Assembly: GCF_001509485.1 (NCBI RefSeq)
Contig: NZ_LLZI01000001.1
Span: forward strand, 124,001-188,000
DNA from: Streptomyces sp. NRRL F-4489
GTDB taxonomy: Bacteria; Actinomycetota; Actinomycetes; Streptomycetales; Streptomycetaceae
DNA length: 64,000 bases
Direction: 5' to 3'
Shown: positions 35,352 to 44,252 of the stretch, one piece after another
Layout: each line of letters starts with the position of its first letter
Position numbering within the stretch: position 1 is the stretch's first letter
Notes under the pieces: generated by a model
Seen by the model: the letters and a program-made list of their open reading frames with translations, nothing else
Told to the model about the DNA's origin: nothing
The model's database searches: none
Made by a program: the position numbers and the translations under genes

Positions 35352-36393
35352 GCCCGGGAGCGCCGCGGACGGTTCCGGGGCCGGGGGCCACGTACTGGGC
35401 GTGGACTCGGGCGGGTCCGGACTGCGGATCGCGGTGGCCCGGGCCGGTGCCGGCGGCACGGTGGGCCCGGCGGCCACCCATGTCTCGCGCGAACCGGTCC
35501 GCACCGGCCCCGCCGGCATCGACGCGGACCACCTGCTCGACCAACTCCTGCCCGCTGCCGAGGAGTTGGGGGCCCGCACGGGCGCCGGCGGATTCACCGC
35601 GGTCTGCGTCGGGGCGGCCGGTATGGGCACCCTCGGCGACGCGCTGCGCGCCCGGCTGCCCGCGGCCCTGGCCGCCGCCTTCGGGGTGCGGCACCTCGCG
35701 CTCGCCGCGGACGCGGTGACGGCGTACGCCGGGGCGCTCGGACAGCGGCCGGGCGCCGTGGTCGCGGCGGGCACCGGCCTGGTCGCCCTGGGCACCGACC
35801 TGGCGCCGGACGGCGGTTGGCGCCGGGCCGACGGCTGGGGGCATCTGCTGGGCGACTGCGGCAGCGGCGCCTGGATCGGGCGGGCCGGGCTGGAGGCGGC
35901 GCTGCGCGCGCACGACGGGCGGCCCGGGGGCTCGCGGGCCCTGCTGGCGCGCGCCGAGGCGGTGTTCGGGCCGGTGACGGGGCTGCCCGGCGCCCTCTAC
36001 CCGCGGCCCGACCGGCCCGCCGTGCTCGCCTCGTTCGCCCCCGAGGTCGCGCGCTGCGCCGCCGCGGACCCGGTGGCCGCGGACATCCTGGCCGAGGCCG
36101 CGCGCCATATCGCCGATACCGCGGCCGCGGCCTGCCCGCCGGCCCCCGGCACCGCGCTCGCCCTCACCGGCGGCCTGCTGCGCCTCGGCGATCCGCTGCT
36201 CGCCCCGCTCCGTACGGCACTGGCGGAACGGCTCCCCGGGGTCCGCCCGGTGGAGGCCGCCGGGAGCCCGCTCGACGGGGCGCTGGCGATCGCCGCGGCG
36301 CTGGCCGAGGACCGGCTGGCGCTGCCGGTCGACGGGAAGTTGTTGCAGATCACAGGGCATATGACGGCCCGGCCACCCCGACGCGCGGGATAA
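35344..36393 (+). CDS. N-acetylglucosamine kinase / BadF-BcrA family ATPase-like protein
   Basis: This 349-aa protein has the actin-like ATPase fold. It has the phosphate-1 loop VLGVDSGGSGLRIAVA, then VVAAGTGLVALG, the GWGHLLGDCGSGAWIGRAGL segment typical of the BadF/GlcNAc-kinase family, and a C-terminal ALALTGGLLRLGDPLL adenosine motif. It probably phosphorylates N-acetylglucosamine or a related sugar. The TTG start overlaps the preceding gene by 8 nt, suggesting coupling. Confidence 0.82.
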   Translation: MAEPGSAADGSGAGGHVLGVDSGGSGLRIAVARAGAGGTVGPAATHVSREPVRTGPAGIDADHLLDQLLPAAEELGARTGAGGFTAVCVGAAGMGTLGDALRARLPAALAAAFGVRHLALAADAVTAYAGALGQRPGAVVAAGTGLVALGTDLAPDGGWRRADGWGHLLGDCGSGAWIGRAGLEAALRAHDGRPGGSRALLARAEAVFGPVTGLPGALYPRPDRPAVLASFAPEVARCAAADPVAADILAEAARHIADTAAAACPPAPGTALALTGGLLRLGDPLLAPLRTALAERLPGVRPVEAAGSPLDGALAIAAALAEDRLALPVDGKLLQITGHMTARPPRRAG

Positions 36394-36423
36394 AACGGGA
36401 CGGATACCGCTCGACGGAACCCT

Positions 36424-36457
36424 GCCTCGGCGGACGGACACGCCGAGGCGTTAGCAT
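36424..36457 (+). promoter_or_regulatory. Terminator-like hairpin followed by leaderless -10 box
   Basis: GCCTCGGCG (36424-36432) pairs perfectly with CGCCGAGGC (36441-36449) around an 8-nt loop, probably ending the kinase transcript. TAGCAT (36452-36457) follows directly and lies eight nt before the next ATG, fitting a leaderless promoter. Confidence 0.55.
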
Positions 36458-36465
36458 GCGGCGCC

Positions 36466-37404
36466 ATGAGTTCCCCCACTGGGCCCGCACCTGGCTCGCC
36501 CCGTATTGACGCCGAAGCCCCCGGCCTGCCGGTACGAACGCCGCGCAGCCGGCCGTCCGGCCGGCACCGCAAGCCGGAGCCGCTCGCCGCGCCCGAGGGC
36601 GCGCCCGCCCTCGTGCTGGCCGTCCCCGGCACCCCCTCTTCCGCCTCGCGCAGCCTGGCGGAGGAGGTCTCCAGCATCGCCCGCTCCGAACTGCCCGGTC
36701 TGGACGCCCGGATCGCGTACGTGGACGGCGGGGACGAGGAGTTCCCGTCCCTGGACGCGGTACTGGCGCAGGCCGCCGCCGAGCAGCGGGCCACCGCGGA
36801 GGCCACCGGGCAGCCGGACCGCGGTCCCGCGGCGGTCGTCGTCCCGCTGCTGGCCGGTCCGGACAGCGCGCTGCTGCGCCGGATACGCCAGGCGATCATG
36901 AACAGCGGCTCCGGTGCGGAACTGACCGACGTCCTGGGCCCGCACCCGCTGCTCGCCGAGGCGCTGCACGTCCGGCTGTCCGAGGCCGGGCTGGCCCGCG
37001 CCGACCGCGCCCGGCTGTTCACCGTCGCCACCGCCGCGGACGGCATCATCCTGGCCACCGTCGGCGGCGAGGAGGCGGTGCAGGCCGCCGGCATCACCGG
37101 CATGCTGCTCTCCGCCCGCCTGGCCGTGCCGGTGCTGGCCGCCGGCCTCGACGAGGAGGGCGCGATCGCCCGCACCGCCGAGCAGCTGCGCGCGGCCGGT
37201 TCCCAGCAGCTCGCGCTGGCCCCGTACCTGATCGGCCCGGAACTCGCCGACGGCCTGCTGGGGGCGGCCGCGGAGGAGGCCGGCTGCGCCTCGGCCGAGG
37301 CGCTGGGCGCGTACGGCGCGGTGGGCCGGCTGGTGCTGTCCAACTACGCGGCGGCGATGGGGATCACCCTGCCGGGTCAGGGCCTGGGGGCGCCCGTCCG
37401 GTAA
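36466..37404 (+). CDS. CbiX-like sirohydrochlorin chelatase family protein
   Basis: This 312-aa protein resembles Streptomyces proteins named sirohydrochlorin chelatase. An N-terminal disordered ~40 residues is followed by two chelatase-like repeats (PALVLAVPGTPSSASRSLAEEV..., then FTVATAADGIILATVGGEEA and LAPYLIGPELADGLL). The usual first-domain metal-binding His (GHGS-type motif) is replaced by VPGTPSSAS. Chelatase activity for sirohaem or cobalamin is therefore uncertain. No sirohaem genes are nearby. Confidence 0.65.
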   Translation: MSSPTGPAPGSPRIDAEAPGLPVRTPRSRPSGRHRKPEPLAAPEGAPALVLAVPGTPSSASRSLAEEVSSIARSELPGLDARIAYVDGGDEEFPSLDAVLAQAAAEQRATAEATGQPDRGPAAVVVPLLAGPDSALLRRIRQAIMNSGSGAELTDVLGPHPLLAEALHVRLSEAGLARADRARLFTVATAADGIILATVGGEEAVQAAGITGMLLSARLAVPVLAAGLDEEGAIARTAEQLRAAGSQQLALAPYLIGPELADGLLGAAAEEAGCASAEALGAYGAVGRLVLSNYAAAMGITLPGQGLGAPVR

Positions 37405-37462
37405 CCCCGCGACCCGGCCGCACGGCACCGTCGTACGACGTCCGCGGCCGCAACCGTTCACC

Positions 37463-37500
37463 GAGGGCCGTCCCGCGCAGCGATGCGCGGGGCGGCCCTC
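37463..37500 (+). terminator. Strong hairpin terminator
   Basis: A near-perfect stem pairs GAGGGCCG-CCCGCGC (from 37463) with GCGCGGG-CGGCCCTC (to 37500) around a 6-nt loop, without a T tract, as is common in Streptomyces. It ends the CbiX-like transcript. The rest of the gap, 37501-37722, shows nothing else recognisable. Confidence 0.75.
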
Positions 37501-37722
37501 CGCGCTGGGCGGGGTGGCTCGGCGACCGGCCGGTTTCCGCTTCTGAGCGGCGCAGGCGGCTGTCTGGCGGCCGCGGGAGCGGTGGGTGGCGCGGGGGGTG
37601 GGGTGAGCGACGGATGGCGCTGTACGGGCGCTCTGGGGGCCTTGGCGGGCCGGTGGCGAACGGGCCCGCCCGTCCGGCCCGTTATCGGGCCGCCGTCGGC
37701 CCCGTCAGCGCCGTCAGCGCCA

Positions 37723-38823
37723 TCAGGCGAAGACCACGCAGGAGGCGGCCGGGGCGGTGAGGGAGCCGCCGCGTACCGGCACGCCGGATTCCGGGTCGAC
37801 GGTGAACCAGGTGACGTCCCCGGACCGCTCGTTGGCGGCGTACAGATGGCGCCCGCCGGGGTGCAGCGCGAGATCGCGGGGCCAGTGGCCGCCGCACGGG
37901 ACGGTGGTGACCAGGGCGGCGGTCCCGGCCCCGGCGTCCACGGAGAGCACCGCGATGCTGTCCGCGCCCCGGACCGCGGCCCAGGCGAACCGGCCGTCCG
38001 GGGAGAAGACCACTTCGGACGGGTAGGCCGGGCCCTCGGCCGCCGCGCCCTCGGGGAGCAGGGAGGTCTCCCCCAGGGGCGCGAGGGTGCCCCGGTCGCC
38101 GTCCCACCGGCACAGCGTCACGGTCGGGGCGAGTTCGTTGACGACACAGGCCAACGCGCCGTTCGGATGGAAGGTGAGGTGGCGGGGGCCGCTGCCGGGG
38201 CGCAGCCGGGTCTCGCCGCGCACCGCCAGGCTGCCGCTCGCGGGGTCCAGGGCGCAGATCCGGACCGAGTCGGCGCCCAGGTCCACGCTGAGCAGCAGGT
38301 GCCCACCGGGGTCGGGCCGGACGGCGTGGGCGTGCGGGCCCTCCTGGCGGTCGGCGTCCGGGCCGCTGCCCTCATGGGCCAGCACCCGGACCGGGCCGCC
38401 CAGGGTGCCATCGGCCCGCAGCGGGAGCGTACTGACGTCACCGGAGCCGTAGTTGGCGGTGACCAGATGGCCGGAGAAGAGGGTGAGGTGAGTGGGGCTG
38501 TCACCGTCCACCGGGACGGCGGGTCCGAGCGGAACGGGTCCGTCCGGGGTGAGCGAGAAGGCGGCGGCCGCGCCGTCCGGGGTCTCGCTGACCGCGTAGA
38601 GGTACCGGCCGCCGGGGTCCGGCGCCAGGTAGGACGGGTTGGTGACCGCGTCGCTGGTGTGCAGCGGGGTCAGCGCGCCGGTATCCGGGTCGACGGCCGC
38701 GGTGGTGAGGCCGGCGCCGCCCGCCGTGGTGAACGAGCCGATGTACGCCCGGATCCCGCGCCCGCGCTCCACTCCCCCGGAGGCCCGGCCCTCCGCGCCC
38801 GCCACTCCCGTCGCCGCCATCAC
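37723..38823 (-). CDS. YVTN lactonase family protein (6-phosphogluconolactonase-like)
   Basis: A 366-aa seven-bladed beta-propeller of the Pgl/lactonase family. It has RAYIGSFTTAGGAGLTTA at the start, PSYLAPDPGGRYLYAVSE, GPHAHAVRPDPGGHLLL, SGPRHLTFHPNGALACVVNE, SEVVFSPDGRFAWAAVRG and WPRDLALHPGGRHLYAANE in successive blades. It probably hydrolyses 6-phosphogluconolactone or another lactone. The first ~24 residues look disordered and the exact ATG (38823 or 38820) is uncertain. No pentose-phosphate neighbours are seen. Confidence 0.85.
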   Translation of the reverse strand: MMAATGVAGAEGRASGGVERGRGIRAYIGSFTTAGGAGLTTAAVDPDTGALTPLHTSDAVTNPSYLAPDPGGRYLYAVSETPDGAAAAFSLTPDGPVPLGPAVPVDGDSPTHLTLFSGHLVTANYGSGDVSTLPLRADGTLGGPVRVLAHEGSGPDADRQEGPHAHAVRPDPGGHLLLSVDLGADSVRICALDPASGSLAVRGETRLRPGSGPRHLTFHPNGALACVVNELAPTVTLCRWDGDRGTLAPLGETSLLPEGAAAEGPAYPSEVVFSPDGRFAWAAVRGADSIAVLSVDAGAGTAALVTTVPCGGHWPRDLALHPGGRHLYAANERSGDVTWFTVDPESGVPVRGGSLTAPAASCVVFA

Positions 38824-39000
38824 TCGCCACCCTTCGTCCGCCGCCTGCCCGTTAGGCCCGAGGCCACGGCCGGCCTCGTAAACCGGCGGGCAGCCCTCCG
38901 TCGTCGGTCACCGACCGGCCGGCAGCTCCCGCCCGCCTCCGGGCCGACGCTAACAGGGCGAGGCGGGGCGCGCCGGGCGGTGCCGGGATGCGGCGGGAAG

Positions 39001-39047
39001 GGGGTGCGACCCGGATACGCTCCAAACGGGCCATGGGACGATCTTGG
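39001..39047 (+). repeat. Left terminal inverted repeat of the Tn3-like remnant
   Basis: It starts GGGGTGCGACCCGGATAC and ends at GATCTTGG. It matches the reverse complement of the right end at 40 of 47 positions by hand alignment. GGAAG precedes it directly. Confidence 0.75.
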
Positions 39048-39145
39048 CGGCGTGAGGGTGCGCCACCGCCACCCGTTCAGCCAGCCCAGCGTCGTTGATG
39101 GTGACGTTGGGCTGTCGTCTGGGGCCGGGGTGGGCTGCGACCTCG

Positions 39146-39595
39146 ATGGAACGGACCGCGTATCCGCGGCTCAAGCAGCTGATCAGTGCGCATGAACTGC
39201 GCTTGTTCTTCGCGCCGAGTCGCGAGGAGGCGGCCTGGGCCGCGGAGAGCACGCACTCCGAGGGGCACCAGCTCGCGCTGCTGCCGGCGCTGAAGTCGTA
39301 TCAGCGCATGGGGCGCTTCCCGAAACCGGAGGAGTATCCGGCGGCGGGGGTGGACTTCGTTCTCCGAGGGGTGGAACTGCCGGAGGGCACGGTGCTGCCG
39401 ATCTTGGCGGACAAGGCCGCGAAGAACCATCGCAGCCTGGTACACCGGCGCCTGGACGCACGGTACGAACCGGCCGAGATCGTGCGCCAGCCGCTGGGCG
39501 ACGAGCCCGACGCGTACGACCCGCGCCTGGACGTCGACTTCGCCCCTTCGCGCGGCGGCGGGACAGCGGCCGAGGGTTTCTCGCAGGCCGCGTGA
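39146..39595 (+). pseudogene. N-terminal fragment of Tn3-family transposase (DUF4158 domain)
   Basis: The 149-codon frame encodes LRLFFAPSREEAAWAAE, LALLPALKSYQRMGRFPKP and AAKNHRSLVHRRL. This pattern is like the DUF4158 N-terminal region of large Tn3 transposases, which normally run to about 950-1000 residues. The last ~45 residues no longer resemble the family and the DDE catalytic part is absent. It lies 98 nt inside the left terminal repeat, facing inward, as expected for a relic. Confidence 0.65.
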
Positions 39596-39654
39596 GCCCG
39601 TGTCCCGAGTCAGGCGTCCGTCAGATCACCGCTCCACCTGGTCGGGCGTGACCT

Positions 39655-40008
39655 TCACGTCTCCGTGGGCGCCTGATCGTTGTGTTCCTGCTCCTGCGCC
39701 CAGGTGATCGCCCATTCGTCGAGCGGACGGAGGGCATCACGGAGTGCTGTCCCCAGCCGAGTCAGCTCATAGCCATCAGCCGAGGGGGCGATGATCCCGC
39801 TCGACGCGAGTTCGCGGAGCCGCTGGTAGAGGACGCTGGATGACAGCCCTTCGCACCGTGCCAGCAGCGCGCGGGCGCCGAGCGGACCCGCGCGCAGTTC
39901 CCAGAGAATGCGCAGCGCCCACCGACGGCCGAACAGGTCCAGCGCGGCCATGAGGGGACGGCCGGTAGTCGATCCACGAACCGGTGTTCCTGGGCGCGGT
40001 GTCGGCAT
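39655..40008 (-). CDS. HxlR-family winged-helix regulator
   Basis: A 117-aa MarR-like regulator: MAALDLFGRRWALRILWELRAGPLGARALLARCEGLSSSVLYQRLRELASSGII carries the HxlR signature, with the WALRILWEL helix. A conserved sensing Cys is present in ALLARCEG. The ATG has a strong AAGGAGGG ribosome site. It is divergent from the EthD-like gene, with two matching palindromes in between, so it probably represses both. It lies inside the transposon remnant. Confidence 0.87.
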   Translation of the reverse strand: MPTPRPGTPVRGSTTGRPLMAALDLFGRRWALRILWELRAGPLGARALLARCEGLSSSVLYQRLRELASSGIIAPSADGYELTRLGTALRDALRPLDEWAITWAQEQEHNDQAPTET

Positions 40009-40016
40009 GACCCTCC

Positions 40017-40071
40017 TTGCGTTTCGTTATTCGAAACACTAGCGTCCACCGGGCGTTTCTGATTTCGAAAC
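40017..40071 (+). promoter_or_regulatory. Promoter of the EthD-like gene with two HxlR-type operators
   Basis: TTGCGT (40017-40022), a 17-nt spacer and TAGCGT (40040-40045) form a good promoter. Two 17-bp near-palindromes, GTTTCGTTATTCGAAAC (40021-40037) and GTTTCTGATTTCGAAAC (40055-40071), lie 34 bp apart. One fills the spacer, and the other sits just beyond the expected transcription start. Confidence 0.65.
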
Positions 40072-40090
40072 GAACTCGACAGGAGAGCCG

Positions 40091-40153
40091 ATGTCGCGGA
40101 TAGCCCTGCTGCACCCGGCGTACACCGACCAGGCCGGAGGTCGTCATGCATAA
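40091..40153 (+). CDS. Twenty-residue leader frame overlapping the EthD-like gene
   Basis: ATG at 40091 follows AGGAGAG and reads 20 codons (MSRIALLHPAYTDQAGGRHA) to a TAA at 40151. The frame overlaps the EthD start by 8 nt, so it could couple translation. It might instead be the stump of a deleted first gene of the operon. No family was recognised. Confidence 0.35.
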   Translation: MSRIALLHPAYTDQAGGRHA

Positions 40154-40457
40154 GCTCGTTGTCCTGTATCCCGAGCCCGCCGACCCTGAGCACTTCCGCG
40201 ACTACTACGTGACCAACCACCTTCCGCTGGTCAGGAATTGGCCCGGCCCGCTTGCGTGGCGCTACAGCTTCGACGTGGCGGCGGCCGAGGGAGAAGCGCC
40301 GTATTTCGCGGTCTTCGAAGCCGACTTCGCCGACGCCGCCGCCATGGACGCGGCGCGGACGTCGCCGCACGGCCAGCGGCTGGCCGCCGATGTCGCCAAC
40401 TACGCCACCGGCGGAGCGGTCATCATCCACTATCCGGTGCAGGACGGCACCGGCTGA
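40146..40457 (+). CDS. EthD-family small dimeric barrel protein
   Basis: A 103-aa ferredoxin-like alpha/beta barrel: MHKLVVLYPEPADPEHFRDYYVTNHLPLVRNWPG, with the HLPL substrate-pocket motif, and FAVFEADFADAAAMDAARTSPHGQRLAADVANYA. EthD was named from the ethyl tert-butyl ether degradation locus. Relatives act in aromatic or polyketide modification, and the precise reaction here is unknown. GGAGG (40136-40140) precedes the ATG. It is controlled by the divergent HxlR gene by position. Confidence 0.82.
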   Translation: MHKLVVLYPEPADPEHFRDYYVTNHLPLVRNWPGPLAWRYSFDVAAAEGEAPYFAVFEADFADAAAMDAARTSPHGQRLAADVANYATGGAVIIHYPVQDGTG

Positions 40458-40550
40458 GGCAGGCCGGTACGCTCCGGGACGCGTTCGGTCGGCCGCTTAC
40501 GGCCAGGTCCGGCCAGCGGCGGACGCCGTTGGCGGTTGCCGGTTCGTTGA

Positions 40551-40823
40551 GCGTCAAAGGGGGGCCGGTGCAGCACCGGCTGCCTGGCCGCCCACCTGCT
40601 CGACACGACAGGGGCGCAGACGGTCGCGATCGAGGTGGAGCAGGGCGACACCCCCGGTCGACCGGCCAGCGTGCTCGCTTCGGCCCGACGCGGGCCGGCG
40701 GGCATCACGACCCGGGTCGGCGGGTCAGCGGTGGTCCGCGACGGACACTGTTCCTGCTGGGCGGTGGAGCAGCGGGCGTACCCACCCGCGTCAAAGTCCG
40801 CCCACAGCGGGAGAAGGCACTGA
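40551..40823 (+). pseudogene. C-terminal fragment of a PhzF-family isomerase
   Basis: The open frame from 40551 to the stop at 40823 encodes CSTGCLAAHLLD, IEVEQGDTPGRPASVLA and TTRVGGSAVVRDG, the pattern of the last third of PhzF/diaminopimelate-epimerase-like isomerases. An upstream in-frame stop at 40548-40550 and the missing N-terminal two thirds mark it as a remnant. The final ~25 residues are unlike the family. It suggests the transposon once carried a longer metabolic cargo. Confidence 0.5.
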
Positions 40824-40856
40824 AGCTCGCGTACGGCATCCGCGAGGCCGACCAGA

Positions 40857-40903
40857 CCAAGATCATCCCGTGGCCCGTTTGGGCTGTATCTGGGTCACAC
40901 CCC
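40857..40903 (-). repeat. Right terminal inverted repeat of the Tn3-like remnant
   Basis: Read inward on the minus strand it begins GGGGTGTGACCCAGATAC and ends GATCTTGG. It pairs with the left end at 40 of 47 positions. GGAAA lies just outside. The following gap to 41026 shows nothing recognisable. Confidence 0.75.
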
Positions 40904-41026
40904 GGAAACGGCGGGAAACGACCGGGGGCGCGGACCCGCGCGGCACGGACCGGGCCGTGCGCGGCGCGCACCCGGGGGTCACGAGGGGCCCGCCCCTGCG
41001 TACGCCCCGCGCCCTCCGCCCCGGGA

Positions 41027-42559
41027 TCACGCCCCGATCGGCGTCCGATCCGTCCTGCCGAGCGGTACCGCGAGCTCGAGGAGGGCCTGCTCCAGTGCGT
41101 GCAGATGGGCCAGTACGGGCCCGCCGCCGTCCGCGTGCGCCGCCGCGGCGGCACCGGCCTCCTGGCGGCGTCCGTCGATCGGGGCGTCGGTGAGGGCCTC
41201 GACCGCGGCCTCCACGCGCCGGCAGGCCGCGGTGAGCCGGGCGTCGTGCGACGCCTCCGGGTCGGCGGCGACCGACGCCAGCCCGCGCACCTCGCGCGCG
41301 CAGTCGTCGAGCAGCGCCAGCACCTGCCGGGCCCGCCGCTTGCGCGCCCGCAGCGGGCTGAGCGGGTGCACCAGGGGGACGAGCGAGAGCCGTACGCCGC
41401 CGAGGATCGCCTCGAGTTCGGCGACGCGCGGCGCCGGATCGGCCTCCGGGTCGCCGGCGAGCCGCGCGGCGGCCTCCGCGGTGCAGGCGTGCACGCACCG
41501 CAGGGCCCGAGCGACCCGCGCGTCGGTGACCGCGTGCGTGGTGACCGGCAGGACGAGCAGCACCGCCGGTACGGCCCCCAGGGCGCCGATGGCCGTCTCG
41601 CCCACCCGTAGGGCGAGCAGCGCCGGGTCGAGCACTCCGAGGAGCCCGTAGAGCATGCTGGCCAGTACGGTGACGGCGAGCATCATCCAGGTGTACGAGA
41701 CGGCGGCGGTGTAGAAGATCCCGAAGACGCTGAGGGCGACGAGCACGGCGGTGGCGACCGGCTCACCGTGCACCGGAATGGCGACGGCCAGGCCGAGGAC
41801 CACCCCGAGCACCGTCCCCAGGAAGCGCCGGAAGCCGCGGACCAGCGTCTCGCCCCGGGAGGTGGTGTTGACGAACACCCACCAGGTGGCGCCGACCGCC
41901 CAGTACCACCGCTGCTCGGACAGCGCCTGTCCGATGCCGAGCGCGAGGGCGGCCGCGACGGTCGCCTGGACGGCCTGCCGCGTCGTGATCCGCGCGAGCC
42001 CGGTGCCGCCGGACGGCGCGGGCGCCGGGGCGGGCGCCGGGAGCCGCCGCTCGTAGCACCACAGCCCGAAACGCACCGCCGACGCCACCGCCAGCGAGAG
42101 CAGGACCGCCGCGGACAGCTCCGGGAGATGGCCGGGGACGGTGTGCAGGAACTGCGCGGCGAAAAAGGTCATGAAGGCGAAGACGCCGAGCGCGTGCCCG
42201 CGTGCCCCCCACCGCCGGGCGTAGACCCCCGCCCCGACGACCGCGAGGAACGCCAGGTCGCGGGCGAGCGGCTGCGCGTGCAGTACGGCGGCCAGCGCGA
42301 GGACCGGAAGCCCGACGACGGGGAGCAGCGCGGTCGTCACGGCCTGGCCGCGCACCGTCGGGTCGGTCACCGTGAACAGGGCGAGCAGCGCGGCCAGGCC
42401 GCCGGTGATCGCGGCGGTCAGCGTGTGCCCGGCGGCGCCGCACAGCGCCACCGCCGCCCCGATCCCGAGTACGCCCCGGGCCGCGAACCGCAGCCGCATC
42501 CGTCCCGGATCCGGTGCCACGAACGCCCTCTTCAGCAAGTTGCCCCGCCCCTTCCGCAC
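41027..42559 (-). CDS. FUSC-family membrane protein
   Basis: This 510-aa protein has two blocks of about five or six hydrophobic helices (residues ~25-165 and ~200-340). The second block carries the FUSC/YccC-type RWYWAVGATWWVFVNTTSRGETLVRGFRRFLGTVLGVVLG stretch. A cytoplasmic helical tail of ~160 residues follows. FUSC proteins resemble the membrane part of aromatic-acid or fusaric-acid efflux pumps. The substrate is unknown and no partner membrane-fusion gene is adjacent. Confidence 0.82.
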   Translation of the reverse strand: MRKGRGNLLKRAFVAPDPGRMRLRFAARGVLGIGAAVALCGAAGHTLTAAITGGLAALLALFTVTDPTVRGQAVTTALLPVVGLPVLALAAVLHAQPLARDLAFLAVVGAGVYARRWGARGHALGVFAFMTFFAAQFLHTVPGHLPELSAAVLLSLAVASAVRFGLWCYERRLPAPAPAPAPSGGTGLARITTRQAVQATVAAALALGIGQALSEQRWYWAVGATWWVFVNTTSRGETLVRGFRRFLGTVLGVVLGLAVAIPVHGEPVATAVLVALSVFGIFYTAAVSYTWMMLAVTVLASMLYGLLGVLDPALLALRVGETAIGALGAVPAVLLVLPVTTHAVTDARVARALRCVHACTAEAAARLAGDPEADPAPRVAELEAILGGVRLSLVPLVHPLSPLRARKRRARQVLALLDDCAREVRGLASVAADPEASHDARLTAACRRVEAAVEALTDAPIDGRRQEAGAAAAAHADGGGPVLAHLHALEQALLELAVPLGRTDRTPIGA

Positions 42560-42829
42560 CCTGGTGCACCGCGAGATGCGGCGACATGCCGCGACATGAG
42601 AAAGGCGCCGCGGAGGTCCGCAGCGCCATCGACGTCTCTATCTCAACACCTGCACAGCCGATGGCTCAACAGAGCCTGGAAATGCTGTGCCATTGGTCCA
42701 GCAATCCGGGGTTGCCACCTGCCGGCGGAGGGCCAATGGACCACTCGGCGGGCAGTCCGCGGCCGGCGGCCGTCCGCCACGGTCCGGGCCGGTCCGGACC
42801 TGCTCGCCGTCAGGAAGCCCGCTCGCCGG

Positions 42830-43459
<630 letters not shown>

Positions 43460-43601
43460 CCCGTCCCCCAGTTCTCCGAAGTGTTCGCCGGATCGTTTCC
43501 GGGCCGTTCTCGCCGGTGATCCTATTCGGGCCGGCCGCGCCGAACTCCGTGCCGTACCACGGCAGATGCCTCAGGTGGGCACCCGGGCCCCACACGGGCC
43601 C

Positions 43602-44129
43602 TCACATGGGCAGGGACCGCAGCCGGACCGTCCCCGGGGGCCACTCGGCGCCGTCGTGGAGCGGCGTCCACAGGGAGGGCAGCGGCATGCGTACCGGGCC
43701 CGCGGGCTGTTCGACCCAGACGTCCTCGGTGATCTCCCGCCAGCCGAGCCGGGCGTAGAGGGCGACCAACGGCGGGCGGCAGAACAGCAGGCCGTGCCGC
43801 GGGCCCATGGTGCGGGCGTGGGCCAGCGCCGCCGCCACCGCCCGGCGGGCCAGGCCCCGGCCGCGCAGCTCGGGGGCCACGGCCACGCCGCCGACGCCGA
43901 TCACCTCGGTTTCCGTATCGCCGAGGCAGACCGGGAGCCGGCGCAGACCGGCGTGGGCCACCAGGCGGCCGTCGAGGCGGATACCGAAATGCTCCTCCTT
44001 GGGGAGCCAGGTCAGGCCCGTGAAGCCGACGCCGAAGGGGTCGGGGCCGTCGCCGAGGATCTCGGCCAGATGGGCCGGGGTGAAGGCGTCGAGGCGGGCG
44101 GCGGGCGGGAGTTCGAGGCTCTCGGTCAT
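43602..44129 (-). CDS. GNAT-family N-acetyltransferase
   Basis: A 175-aa acetyltransferase: the acetyl-CoA pyrophosphate loop is GVAVAPELRGRGLARRAVAAALAHAR (about residues 82-107), preceded by the beta strand TEVIGVGGVAV and followed by LLFCRPPLVALYARLGW. Substrates of this group include small amines and antibiotics. Nothing in the neighbourhood identifies one here. Confidence 0.87.
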   Translation of the reverse strand: MTESLELPPAARLDAFTPAHLAEILGDGPDPFGVGFTGLTWLPKEEHFGIRLDGRLVAHAGLRRLPVCLGDTETEVIGVGGVAVAPELRGRGLARRAVAAALAHARTMGPRHGLLFCRPPLVALYARLGWREITEDVWVEQPAGPVRMPLPSLWTPLHDGAEWPPGTVRLRSLPM

Positions 44130-44252
44130 GCCCGCATGATGATCTACGGGGCCGGCCGGCAGCCATTCGGCCCGGGGACGGGGGCTTGGGCCCCGATCCG
44201 CCTACGGGTCCGGGGCCGGCCGCCGCTCCCGTACTGCCCGGCTCCCGGGGGC

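Larger units (their letters stand above)
39001..40903. mobile_element. Decayed Tn3-family transposon with regulator/EthD cargo
   Basis: The element is bounded by imperfect inverted repeats of about 47 bp that begin GGGG, the Tn3-family convention. The outside 5-bp flanks are GGAAG (38996-39000) and GGAAA (40904-40908), a one-mismatch target duplication of the size Tn3 elements make. Inside are an N-terminal transposase fragment, a divergent HxlR/EthD pair and a PhzF fragment. No intact transposase or resolvase remains, so it cannot move on its own. The 40824-40856 stretch holds nothing recognised. Confidence 0.75.

Noticed and set aside
37405..37722. Searched for a small gene in the 318-nt gap
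   Set aside because: Only a strong terminator hairpin is supported. Frames there lack a ribosome site and recognisable sequence.
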